64,000 bases of DNA, taken from positions 217,118 to 281,117 of the forward strand of contig MNCI01018056.1 of NCBI GenBank assembly GCA_015680685.1, written 5' to 3'. The first letter of the stretch is position 1. Each line of letters begins with the position of its first letter. Under the pieces are notes generated by a model. The model was not told the DNA's origin. It did not search any database and was given only the letters and a program-made list of their open reading frames with translations. Shown one piece after another: positions 1-9,818 of this stretch. This DNA is from Gnetum montanum (lineage: Eukaryota; Streptophyta; Gnetopsida; Gnetales; Gnetaceae). Position numbers and translations under genes: made by a program.

Positions 1-112
1 AGTAGTCCACAGTGACGATGATATATGCCTTTCCATTTGACAGGGGTGTGATCGGCCCCATGAAGTCGTTGCCCTAAATGTCAAAGGGCTCTAGTGGCTA
101 GATCCACTATTG
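1..112 (-). pseudogene. Integrase core, N-terminal part (element G)
   Basis: The minus strand reads DFMGPITPLSNGKAY followed by IIVTVDY, the start of a Ty3/gypsy integrase catalytic core (rve fold). The Asp of DFMGP is expected to be the first acidic residue of the D,D,E triad. An in-frame stop precedes it. The rest of the core is beyond position 1, so the other catalytic residues cannot be judged. Confidence 0.85.
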
Positions 113-148
113 AGGTCTCTCCAACCGTGCCATCATCCCACTGTCCCT

Positions 149-373
149 CTAGCATTGTTCGCAGGAGTGGGCGAACCATTGTGCATTCCTGAAGATGGTG
201 GGCCAGTAATACCCTGCAAGCAGGATCTTAATGGTAGTGCGACGTCCAGCATAGTGGCCCCCACAAGGGCCCTCATGAGCATCTTGGAGGATGCGCAACG
301 TATCATCATCAGGAACACACCATTGAACCCAGCCATCTGTGCACACCTTGTATAGGTGACCATTGATTTCCAT
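149..373 (-). pseudogene. Integrase H2C2 zinc-binding domain (element G)
   Basis: The minus-strand frame starts MEINGHLYKVCTDG and continues through DAHEGPCGGHYAG to HSCEQC. This matches the HHCC zinc finger that precedes the integrase core and helps bind retroelement DNA ends. The same segment, more decayed, is found in element A near 20640-20930 (EINGNLYKMC, DAQEGPCGDHYA), which supports both calls. The segment joins RNase H by a broken linker (374-640). Confidence 0.85.
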
Positions 374-639
374 GAAACACTTGGCCTTATGGAGAAAGTA
401 TTGTTTCTGCCGATGGTTCTACTCCTTTGGAAACTCTTGAGTGGTGAGGTAGGTGAGGATGCGGCTGAACCAAGGGGATTCCTTGGTTACTTGTGGATCA
501 ACTGCACTTGTGAAGAGGAGTTTATTTGGAAATTGGTTGAATAAGGGCTCCTTCTCTTTTGCGTCCTCTCATCGCAACTGAGATAAGTGGTCGTTAACCA
601 TATTCTGAGTCCCCTTTCTGTCTACCACGGTAAGATCAA

Positions 640-940
640 ACTCCTGAGGAATCACCAGCCACCGGATTATGTGGGATCGTTGGTTTGTTCATCAGGAGTC
701 GAATAGCACTGTGGTTAGTATGCACAAACATCTCGTATCCAAGCACATAGTGCCGGAATTTGTCCAAGGTGAACACCACCGCCATCAACTCCTTTTTGGT
801 GGTGGTGTAGTTCAACTGAGCACCCACAATGCTACGACTTGCACAATGGTTATAATAGAGACGTTTTTGATAGTCACACTGTGTAATTAGGACTTCCAAG
901 GCGTAGTTGGAGGCGTCATTCTTAATGTGAAAGGGTCTAG
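640..940 (-). pseudogene. RNase H domain (element G)
   Basis: The minus strand shows DASNYA, then EVLITQCDYQKRLYY, QLNYTTTKKELMAVVFTLDK and FVHTNHSAIRLLMNK. This is the Ty3-type RNase H that degrades the RNA strand of the replication intermediate. The usual YTTTEKE motif here reads YTTTKKE, so the conserved catalytic Glu position appears changed to Lys, and the usual HTDH reads HTNH; both changes fit an inactive copy. Confidence 0.88.
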
Positions 941-941
941 A

Positions 942-1757
942 CTAATTAGGGGCCCGTAGAACTGGAGTTTCTACGAGTTTCTGTTTTAGCACTTGGTATG
1001 CAGACTCGCATTGCTTGGTCCAGATGAATGGAGCATCCTTCTTTTTTAGCTCTACCAATGGCTTGGCGATCTTCGAGAAGTTTTCAATGAATCGTCGATA
1101 GTAACCAGTGTGTCCAAGGAATGACCGAACATCTTTGACGGTGCTTGGTTGGTGGGCAATTCCTTGGATAACCTTGATCTTTTCAGGATTTATGTTGATC
1201 CCTATTTGTGAGATGTGATGCCCCAGCACGATGCCTTCTTGGACCATCAAATGGCTTTCCTACTAATTAAGCTGTAGATTGGTGTCTACACACCATTTGA
1301 GAACCTGCTTAAGACGGTCCAAGGCTTGCTCGAACGTGGCCCCATAGATGGAGAAGTCATCCATGAAGACTTCTACACCATTGCCGATTTGTTGTTGGAA
1401 GATGCTTAGGACAAGGCATTGGAACATAGCAGGCACATTGCATAGGCCAAAGGGCATCTTCTAATATGTGAAAGTCCCCCATGGACTTGTGAACGTTGTT
1501 TTGGCCTGGTCCTTTGGTGCTATTTGTATTTGGTTATAACCACTATAACCATCCAAAAATCTGTAGTAACGGTGTCCTACGATGTTTTCTAACACCTGGT
1601 CCACAAATGGGAGCGGGAAGTGGTCCTTGAAGGTCGCCATATTGAGCAATTGGAAATCAATAAAGATCCTCCACTTGTCACCTTTCTTGGGCACAATAAT
1701 GAGTGTGCTAACCCATTCGCTATTGGCGACAGAATAGATGAATCTCACCTTTAGCAT
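942..1757 (-). pseudogene. Reverse transcriptase domain (element G)
   Basis: Three minus-strand frames together cover an RT. From 1757: SEWVSTLIIVPKKGDKWRIF, then FKDHFPLPFVDQVLENI and GYSGYNQIQIAPKDQAKTTF. After a stop: MPFGLCNVPAMFQ and GVEVFMDDFSIYGATFEQAL, the catalytic box in the FMDD form typical of Athila. Then MVQEGIVLGHHISQIGI and VRSFLGHTGYYRRFIENFSK of the RT thumb and connection. At least two interruptions separate these frames (near 1458 and 1255). Confidence 0.92.
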
Positions 1758-2559
1758 CTATTCAATTTCATCTTTGACAACCTGCTTTAATTTGGGATTC
1801 AACCATCTTTGTGGCTATCGTCGTGGCTTTATGGAAGGGTCAAGATAGATCCGATGTTGGCAGACCCTGGGATCAACTCCAATCAACTCAGGATATGACC
1901 ATGCGAATGCAACAACCTATTTGTTTACCACCTCCAGCAACTTCTTCTTCTATTCTGGAGCAAGGGTGCCATTAATGATTACCAGCTTTCCATTTTGTAA
2001 AAATGCATACTCTAAGTGAGTCAGTAAAGACTTTAACTCAAGGGGCTCTTGTTTGAAGCTCTTAGGGATTTATAGCTTCCCCCAGTCATCTTGATCATCA
2101 ACAATGGAGACTTGTTGATGAATCTCCTCCATTTCATCTCTACCGTCGATGTAGGCTTGTACATGCCCCTTTGATGGTTCCATGCATAATGTGCTACTAG
2201 TAGGATTAGCTATCAGCCACTGGGTGCCCTCTTGGTTAGTGGCTGCTACTTACAGGCACTATTGAACAAGTGATTCCTCGGTACACCGGCTGCATGCTTG
2301 AAGGGATATCCACTTAGCGGACCATAATTGCTACACACAGTTGCACCTTGAGTCACTGTATGCGATGCATAGAACACATTTCTTCTCAACCTTCCCGAAA
2401 GGATTATCCTTTGAAATTTCAAAGGATAGATCGCGTAGGCCTAGTCATGCATCCACTGTGCTTAGCCAGGCCCTTCCCATGATGATTGGGAAGTTCCCCT
2501 TGCAGTTCTCTACAAAGATGATCAGGAAATCAGTAGGGTAGGACCACCCACAGACGGTG

Positions 2560-2950
2560 GTCACAATGTCCTCCACCAATCCCAAGGGAACGGTGATGGA
2601 CTGGTCTGCTAACTCGAGCCAGATGTTGGTCTTCTTTAGCGGGGGCAGGTTTTAGTTCTTGTACATATCATGAGAGATCAAATTGACCCCTGGCCCCGAG
2701 TCGAGAAGAGCTTTGCATGGCTCATTGCCTGCCACCTGAAGATAGATGAGGGGGCTTCCCAGATCAGTCAATTTTTGTAGAAGGTGACCTGCTTTGATCC
2801 AGTTAGTCACAGCATGCGTGAGCATGATCGTCTTGACATTGGAGTGTTGTTGTTGTTGGCTTGGAGGTTGCTCTGGTGGTGGAGTAGTGGAGGCGCTTGT
2901 AGGTTCAAAGGCACTAACCACAGGTGTATGCGAGGGTATGTTCAAATTGT
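2560..2950 (-). pseudogene. Aspartic protease region (element G)
   Basis: The minus-strand frame contains CKALLDSGPGVNLISHDMYK, a retropepsin active-site motif (DSG), preceded by the YLQVAGNEP region. The same peptide context is found in element C (ALLDSGSGINLISQEMYKAW) and element A. The protease would release gag and pol products from the precursor. Stops follow shortly after the motif. The stretch 1760-2560 is the protease-RT spacer; its only notable feature is an acidic segment (EEIHQQVSIVDDQDD) near 2085-2130. Confidence 0.82.
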
Positions 2951-2999
2951 TGGGCTGGAAAAGGGACGTTTTCGTGGCTTGTGTTTCGGTCCACTCGGC

Positions 3000-5363
3000 T
3001 GAGGTGCCGGTTGTAGGTTAACAGCCCTCGTAGCATTTCGTTGCTACGGTTATGGCGGTATCTCTCCCTGCATCGAAGGTGCATGTGGCAGCTGAGTGGG
3101 ATGTGGTGGAGGAGTGGCAGGAGAAGGTGATGGAGGATAAAAGAGATGTGGGGTTTTCCCTGGGGTGATGGAGATTGAGGGAAAAAATACTCCAGGGGGT
3201 GGTAATGACTTTGAAAGGTCACATGGCTAGAAGAGTCCCTTGGAGAGACCAGTTGTTGAACATAGTACCCATAGGGATTTGGCTGTTTGTATGGGTACTA
3301 CTGCCTTGGAGGTGGCATCCCCCATGTTTGTGGGTGCTACCACTATTGGAAGTATTCATACGATTGCGGTGGCGCTCCACTTGGATAGTGGCCTTACTGC
3401 TGCTGGTGGAACCATCGAGAATTGCCTTGTGGATAAGGCAACCTTTGGGACGTTTGCCGTTGTGCCAAGCGAGGGTTCAATGCATACACCCCAGACTCTT
3501 GAAGATGCAACACCTTCAAGGCATATGCCACATTCGTCATCCTCCTCGGTGTCAGAGTCTACAACCTTCTCTGCTACAACAACCTTGCCCTTTCCCTTAT
3601 ATTAGGCATGTTCAGCTTCCTTCTTCCTGCACTGATCGTAGTTATTACCTTGTGGTCTGGACTCCTCTATGATTTTCAACATGCTTTGGACCCTTTTGTC
3701 CAAAGAGTTCCACATCTTATCCACCTTTGCCGAAATTTTAGATGTGAACTGTTGTAACGGCAAGGTCTTTCGGTTTACTGCTGCTTCCAGCGATGATTCT
3801 TCCTCCTCATCACAAAAACGGACTTCCCTTTTTCTAAGGGAAGGGTCCCGGTTGAATTCTTCTGCACTCTTCTTTTTCCTAAGTTCTCCTTCCTCCTTGT
3901 CCACCTATTTAATGAGGCATTGCAATTGATGGACCCTTAGCTCTTACAGTCGTCCTTGGGCATACATGCCAAGGGTCTTTCACATTTCAAAATGAAGCCC
4001 ATCAATGATGTGGTGAAATTGTGCCCATTGAGAGTAACCATGACTAGGGCATCGATGCAACAATGAGTAGTACCTGCTCATGGCAGCATCTAAGGGTTCA
4101 TGATTCCCTTGTTTCTAGCCTTGGGTCTACTGTCTCAAATTTGCCACTCTGGAGTACGTTTGATATTTGTCATTGAAAATTTCAAGCATCGTACTCCATC
4201 TTCTGATTGATTTTGGTTCCAAGGACCGGTACCAGCTTTCAGCTTCTTTGATGAGTGTGCGAGGGAACAACTTTAGCTTCTTTGATGAGTGTGTGAGGGA
4301 ACAGCTTCAGCTTCCGCCAATCTTTGTCAATGTTTTGCAGGGTGCAGGCATCATGGAAAGCCTACAGGTGAGTCTGCGGATCACAGTTGTATCCCCCTTC
4401 AAATCTAGGGATGTTGTTCATATCAACGCGCTTGATTCAGCTATCTTTCATGTGCCTACTAGGGATTTGAACTGCCTCAGAGATCTGGAGCATACTCTGG
4501 GTAGCCAACAACAGCTCATCTGAATCATAGTCCTACTGGGGACCATGATGTCTGTGACAATTTTGGCTATCCCTCCTTTCATGCTGGCGAGCATCACATG
4601 ATGGTTCATGCATTTCCTCATGTTGCTCCTTCCGATCCTTTCGAACCTTTTTGTCCTCGTCCTTTCACTTCCTCCTACCTTGATTATGATCAAAGCCTGA
4701 GCTGGATGAAGGAGAAGGAGAGTGAGAGGATGGAGAAGAACGAGAGGGATCTCTCCCTCAACCTTGATGATGGTCCCAATCGTCCCGCTCATCCTTTCTA
4801 TTTGACCCTCCATCCCCTTGGGAATCTTGGCCACCTAGATGCTTGGAATGAATCATGGATTAGAGGACCTGCTGCCCTAGGGGAAGTTCGGTTGAATGGG
4901 TGTCATGAAAGATGGGATCCCCATCGTCTGGCAGCCCTTATGAGAATAAGGGGTTACTAAATTGTTTCCCCTTCAGCTGTTCATATATGTCCACCTGCTG
5001 CTGATCTCTTACTCATTGAGCCTTAGTGGGACAATAGTCCTAGTAGTCATGATCCTCCATGACATACTCTGCTCCAAGGTTCTGGATGCCCAATATGCCA
5101 AGATTGTGAAATAGCTTTGCAGGAGCTGATCGGTCAGGAGGGTGTACAAGATTTCCCTCCATGTCCCACCATTGTAGATGCTCATCCTGATGTAGGATGA
5201 ACATGAAATTAGGGACATACTCATCGGGATGCTTGTACACCACCCAACACTCCTGTGGCACCAGTGGGGTGGATATCTCCCTCCTGCGAGAAGACATATT
5301 GGACGTTAGATGGTCCATGCAATTGGTGTATCGTACTTTTACTTTAATATGCCTAGCGTGCAT
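3000..5363 (-). pseudogene. Gag region (element G)
   Basis: Broken minus-strand frames with clear counterparts in A, B and C. The N-terminal part reads VVYKHPDEYVPNFMFILHQD, almost as in C (VVYIHPDEYVPNFTFILH). A central lysine/glutamate-rich part (3904-3602) contains VNRKTLPLQQFTSKISAKVD, matching C's VNRKTLPIQKLTLEVSAKVD. The short zinc knuckle found in A, B and C appears damaged here: after ECGIC the expected YDHP residues are missing. Gag forms the virus-like particle. Confidence 0.8.
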
Positions 5364-5444
5364 AAATATTTCTTTCCTGGGTCCATTCCAACGACTTGAA
5401 TGATAATTTCACTAAGGTTAGATGACGCATGTAAGACTTAACAG

Positions 5445-5462
5445 TCCCCGACAATGGTGCCA
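5445..5462 (-). promoter_or_regulatory. Primer binding site, tRNA-Asp type (element G)
   Basis: The minus strand reads TGGCACCATTGTCGGGGA next to the LTR end. This matches the complement of the plant tRNA-Asp 3' end at 15 of 18 positions; the three differences are transitions. tRNA-Asp priming is known for Athila elements. Confidence 0.8.
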
Positions 5463-5463
5463 A

Positions 5464-6357
5464 TGATGAGTGGCTAGGTACCCCTATGCCCAACCATATG
5501 AATCACAGGCGTTCACACGCGACCCGGTCGAATTCTATAGACTGTAAGCAATTAACATACACAAGAATCTAACCAGTGAAACCTTGGGTTAGAATGGTCA
5601 TTGTCTTGCTAATCTCACTTGTGATGTTCCATTTATGATGGTTAAGTGAGATTAAGGCTAATGATTTTTTATATCTTTTTGCATATCTTTTGGAGGCTAA
5701 TTTAAGGTATGGAAAGTAATGAATAAACTATTATCTAATCTATAATTATCCTAGCCTATACTCTAACTACTTCTAGCATAAGTATCCGATCCCATCTTCC
5801 GAGCATGTTCTGAGCATCTCCTAACACTTATGGGTTACTAGACATTAAGTGTCACTGGGTTTACCAAGTGTTTGATTTACATTCAAGATGTTCATACTTA
5901 TGGCCTTTACGAACTATGAATAAGCGATAGCGATTAAGATAATAATAACAGAAACCTAAGTAATTAGCAAGTAATTAATAAAGCATAAATATATTAAACT
6001 ACTAAATGCATAAAATAGCTAAGTCCAAATGTTGCAAGGAATGCTTGAATAGTTCATCTTTATTGCTATCACGCCAATGGGCTCAGATACATCAATGCTC
6101 GAATAAAGAGCCGATCACTTTTCTTACATCTGTTGCGGGCAGTTGGAAAATATTCTATCTCTCGCGGTAACAAACTGTAAGAGCTTCGCTACAACTAACT
6201 GAAAGATGTCTAAATGAGACGAAAGGCCTTCTTATTTATAGGTCGAGATAGGTGGCTACGTAAACGGGGCCACATTGACGTAGGAAGGCTACATCGACGG
6301 GCCCGCATTGACGTGGCCACGTATACACAACCCCATATACGCGGCCCAGTTGATGCA
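5464..6357 (-). repeat. 5' LTR of element G
   Basis: It begins on the plus strand with TGATGAGTGGCTAGGTACCC, the inverted form of the family LTR end seen in B, C, F and the solo LTR, and abuts the primer site. A TATA-like TATTTATA (plus-strand reading) lies at 6233-6240. The outer end is placed at TGATGCA (6351-6357) because the terminal CA and the resulting length of 894 bp fit the 885-928 bp copies; that end is inferred. The element's other LTR is outside the window, so no target-site duplication can be tested. Confidence 0.75.
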
Positions 6358-6530
6358 ATGACTTAATGACACTTCATTAACAGGCATCTAACTATGCATT
6401 GAGAGTGGTGCTCATGTAAATGGATGATCAAAAATGTCCATACTATATCCATTGTGCAAGTGGAAACATTGTGGATGCATAACTTAACTATACCACCACT
6501 GAAAAGGAACTCATGGTAATGGTGTATCCA
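6358..6530 (+). pseudogene. Short RNase H scrap on the plus strand
   Basis: Around 6473-6530 the plus strand reads LNYTTTEKELMVMVY after a stop, the RNase H motif of Ty3/gypsy elements. Nothing else of that element is recognisable and the sequence changes abruptly at about 6530 into an unrelated gag. It is probably a remnant left by rearrangement or an old insertion. Confidence 0.6.
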
Positions 6531-7000
6531 AAGCCAATGCTACAACTATGGTTTTGATGGAGGATCTTAATCCCTTTACAAATTTCTGGATATAGACAAC
6601 TTCATTTTGTGATAAATAGGGAACATACTCATATAGTTTAGTAAGCCTATTATCATACTCATAGACGGACATAGATCCTTGAATTATTCAATTACACTCA
6701 TCTTCTTTCTTCTTTACGTGGGCTTTAGAGAGATACTTATCATTAAACACTTTAGTGAATTGGTCACATTCTCTCTTTTCATCTTTTTAATACCTAAATC
6801 TTTTCTTTGCCTCCCACCATCGCTCAACTACACCTTCTAACTAATAGAAGGCAAAAGAGATCTTTTCTATAGCAGTGCAATGCATGCTATGGAATGTTTT
6901 TTCTAATCTCTTCAACCATTCTATAGCAATATTGGAATTTTTAGTGCTTGAAAAGATAGCTAGATTTAGCCTTTTAAAACTATGGATTAATCTCCTCTCC
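6530..7000 (-). pseudogene. Retrotransposon gag fragment of a different family (element H)
   Basis: Broken minus-strand frames read IAIEWLKRLEKTFHSMHCTA, VVERWWEAKKRF, VFNDKYLSKAHVKKKEDE, QGSMSVYEYDNRLTKLYEYV and FVKGLRSSIKT. This is a Retrotrans_gag domain of the kind found in chromoviruses and related Ty3/gypsy elements (WW followed by an F..KY block and a QGSMSVxEY block). It does not resemble the gag of elements A, B, C or G. Pol was not found nearby. Confidence 0.75.
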
Positions 7001-7222
7001 TCTTGATCACTTCATTCCTAAAGCACTCATTGTGATTGTTTTGATTTTTATTTTAAAGAAAGAGCAACAACTACTCAAATACTTGATTTGGAGTTGCTTG
7101 AGAGTTTTCTAGTGGGATATCATTAACTAATCTTGTTCCTCACATTTTGAATTGAATCAAGTTTAGAAATTATTTTTTAAACAATGTTTAAAAAATTCTA
7201 TACTATCTAAGGAGAAATCCAT

Positions 7223-7234
7223 GCTTTGATACTG
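7223..7234 (-). promoter_or_regulatory. Degenerate tRNA-iMet-type primer binding site (element H)
   Basis: The minus strand reads CAGTATCAAAGC, 9 of 12 matches to the common initiator-tRNA primer site TGGTATCAGAGC; the three differences are transitions. It sits upstream of the gag fragment on the same strand, where a primer site should be. The adjoining 7235-7460 may hold LTR remains; I see no clear ends. Confidence 0.5.
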
Positions 7235-7459
7235 TTGGCACATTTGGCCATTCTATGGAACAGTAAGACTCCTGATTTGAAAAACTAATACTCATGGGTA
7301 TTATTTTGGTAAGCCTCTTGCTTCATTTTCAATGACTTACAAAAGTTATCAAAGTTATATTCAAAGGTTGTTGACATTTTGGACAAAAATGAGCCTAGAA
7401 TCATTGAACACTACCAAACCTTAACTTATCTAGGCACATACATTGGTGCTAAAGTCCAA

Positions 7460-8330
7460 AATTTAAATCTTTATACTGCAAAACACGAAGTTGGTAGTGG
7501 CTGGAAGGTTTCTTGCTGTATTACAGTTGCAGGAGCAGGAGCAGTAGCAGTAGGGTTCATCCCAGATTTGGGCGTCTGCAATTCGATTTTTGTCTCCAGC
7601 AGTGCCTGCATTGTCACGAAAATGGAACGCGACCGCGAGGGATCTACACCTCACCATTGCCACGACAAAGATCAGGGAAAAAATTGACTGACCTACAAAC
7701 GACACATCATAGAGCTTGATATTGGAGGTTGCGTTAGTTGCAGAAAACATGAACATAATTTCGAGAGCTCCTCCTCCTCCTCTCGCGTAAACCCTAACCC
7801 TGCCCAAGAAGAAGGCAAGTTATCGCTAGAATTCGTGAAAATGCAGACGAAGTTCGAAGGCGCAGACGACGCGGCAAAAGCAAGAGCAAAAGCAAAGTCC
7901 TCCTTGCTCGGGAAAATGTTCAAGAACTTCAAAACCGTGCGGAGCTTTGGGCGCGCGCGGGACCTCCGAAACAAAGAAGACAAGTAGCGGTCTTTGTCGT
8001 GCACGGGGAGGGCTGCGACGATGGCAGCGACACCAATATAGCACGCGGTCGCGGCATGCATGGACAAGCCCCAAATCGGAACCTGCATTTTTCGGTGTTC
8101 TGTTCTGCGCGTCTACAGTTGCACTGCGGAAAACAACGAACAGAGAATAATAGGCAGAGAACAAAGGGCAGATAGCAAGCAGGTGCGTTTCCAACTCGTC
8201 CCTGCAACTTCCAAAAATCAGTTACGCCATCGCTAAACAGTAGCCAGGCCCAACGCCGATGCATTCGGCACCACATCTCAGTCCAACGAACACGGTGACA
8301 AAGACATAGGGGCACATCAAAGACAAGTGT
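7460..8330. other. GC-rich gene-like island, strand uncertain
   Basis: This stretch is much richer in C and G than its AT-rich surroundings and has long overlapping open frames on both strands. On the plus strand a frame ending at 7987 reads NPNPAQEEGKLSLEFVK, then DDAAKARAKAKSSLLGKMFK and VRSFGRARDLRNKEDK before a stop; an acceptor-like GTTGCAG lies near 7735-7745, so it could be an exon. On the minus strand three long frames (131, 122 and 128 codons) cover 7693-8315, one with a hydrophobic stretch (TACYIGVAAIVAAL). I do not recognise a family. It may be a relic of a cellular gene, a captured gene piece, or chance openness in GC-rich DNA. Confidence 0.35.
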
Positions 8331-8339
8331 CCGAAGATA

Positions 8340-8943
8340 TTTTGGGCTGATGCTACAGTTTATTAATAAAATTTAAAAATTTAAAATAATCCACAATACC
8401 GTATGCACTAAAGTATGGAGCCCCATTATAAACTTACCTTTTAAAAAATTATCTCAAGACTCCAAAAACATTATTGTTCAAAAAAAGTTACTACCTACAA
8501 CTATTTGTATTATAGATATAACTTCTAAAGCATAAATCTCTCCTAATTATATGTATAACTTCCTAAATAACTCCTTCCTAAATAAATAAGTAAGTTGTAA
8601 CCTCCTAACTTGGGAGAAAAGTTAGCTAGGATATTTTAGCAAGTAATCTCCTATTGGTTGGACAAGTTACTTGGGAGAGAAGTTAGGTGAGATATTTTGA
8701 AATTGTAACTTCTCTATACATCACTTGGAAGACTTGACATCTCATTTTGGAGAAGCAAAATACAAGGGATATATATGTGTGGAGTAAGTTGCAACTATAG
8801 CTTGTATTCCTAAGTATCTTAAAGATTGTATGTTGTAACCACCAAGACCACTTGTCAATTGTAGCCTTTTTTATCTCTTTGGTGGTTGAAACCACCCAAT
8901 ATTGTTGTAACTTACCTAACTTGTTGGGCAAGTAACCTCCTAA
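8340..8943. repeat. AT-rich segment with repeated CTAACTTGGGAGA-like motifs
   Basis: Related short motifs recur: CTAACTTGGGAGAAAAGTTAG near 8607-8627, TTACTTGGGAGAGAAGTTAG near 8667-8687, and ACTTACCTAACTTG next to GGCAAGTAACCTCCTAA at the gap edge. This looks like part of an LTR or a small non-autonomous element running into the gap. No coding signal is seen. Confidence 0.35.
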
Positions 8944-9818
8944 NNNNNNNNNNNNNNNNNNNNNNNNNNNNNNNNNNNNNNNNNNNNNNNNNNNNNNNNN
9001 NNNNNNNNNNNNNNNNNNNNNNNNNNNNNNNNNNNNNNNNNNNNNNNNNNNNNNNNNNNNNNNNNNNNNNNNNNNNNNNNNNNNNNNNNNNNNNNNNNNN
9101 NNNNNNNNNNNNNNNNNNNNNNNNNNNNNNNNNNNNNNNNNNNNNNNNNNNNNNNNNNNNNNNNNNNNNNNNNNNNNNNNNNNNNNNNNNNNNNNNNNNN
9201 NNNNNNNNNNNNNNNNNNNNNNNNNNNNNNNNNNNNNNNNNNNNNNNNNNNNNNNNNNNNNNNNNNNNNNNNNNNNNNNNNNNNNNNNNNNNNNNNNNNN
9301 NNNNNNNNNNNNNNNNNNNNNNNNNNNNNNNNNNNNNNNNNNNNNNNNNNNNNNNNNNNNNNNNNNNNNNNNNNNNNNNNNNNNNNNNNNNNNNNNNNNN
9401 NNNNNNNNNNNNNNNNNNNNNNNNNNNNNNNNNNNNNNNNNNNNNNNNNNNNNNNNNNNNNNNNNNNNNNNNNNNNNNNNNNNNNNNNNNNNNNNNNNNN
9501 NNNNNNNNNNNNNNNNNNNNNNNNNNNNNNNNNNNNNNNNNNNNNNNNNNNNNNNNNNNNNNNNNNNNNNNNNNNNNNNNNNNNNNNNNNNNNNNNNNNN
9601 NNNNNNNNNNNNNNNNNNNNNNNNNNNNNNNNNNNNNNNNNNNNNNNNNNNNNNNNNNNNNNNNNNNNNNNNNNNNNNNNNNNNNNNNNNNNNNNNNNNN
9701 NNNNNNNNNNNNNNNNNNNNNNNNNNNNNNNNNNNNNNNNNNNNNNNNNNNNNNNNNNNNNNNNNNNNNNNNNNNNNNNNNNNNNNNNNNNNNNNNNNNN
9801 NNNNNNNNNNNNNNNNNN
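8944..9818. other. Assembly gap (875 Ns)
   Basis: A run of Ns. Repeated short motifs on the left edge suggest that a repeat prevented closure. Confidence 0.99.

Larger units (their letters stand above)
1..5363 (-). pseudogene. Athila-like gag-pol polyprotein relic (element G)
   Basis: A Ty3/gypsy polyprotein read on the minus strand, from gag near 5363 to the first part of integrase at the window edge. Domain order is gag, protease, RT, RNase H, integrase, the normal Ty3/gypsy order. Frames are interrupted many times, so no intact protein can be made. The RT carries VFMDDFS rather than YVDD, which together with the tRNA-Asp-type primer site is characteristic of the Athila lineage. The element's 3' half, including its 3' LTR, lies outside the window. 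Individual domains are listed separately. Confidence 0.9.

Noticed and set aside
2784-3021. Cys- and Leu-rich plus-strand frames resembling small secreted peptides
   Set aside because: Shadows of the G protease and gag C-terminus on the minus strand.
3175-3672. 165-codon plus-strand frame
   Set aside because: Antisense to G's gag, which has clear homologues in C and B on the other strand; the frame is a shadow.
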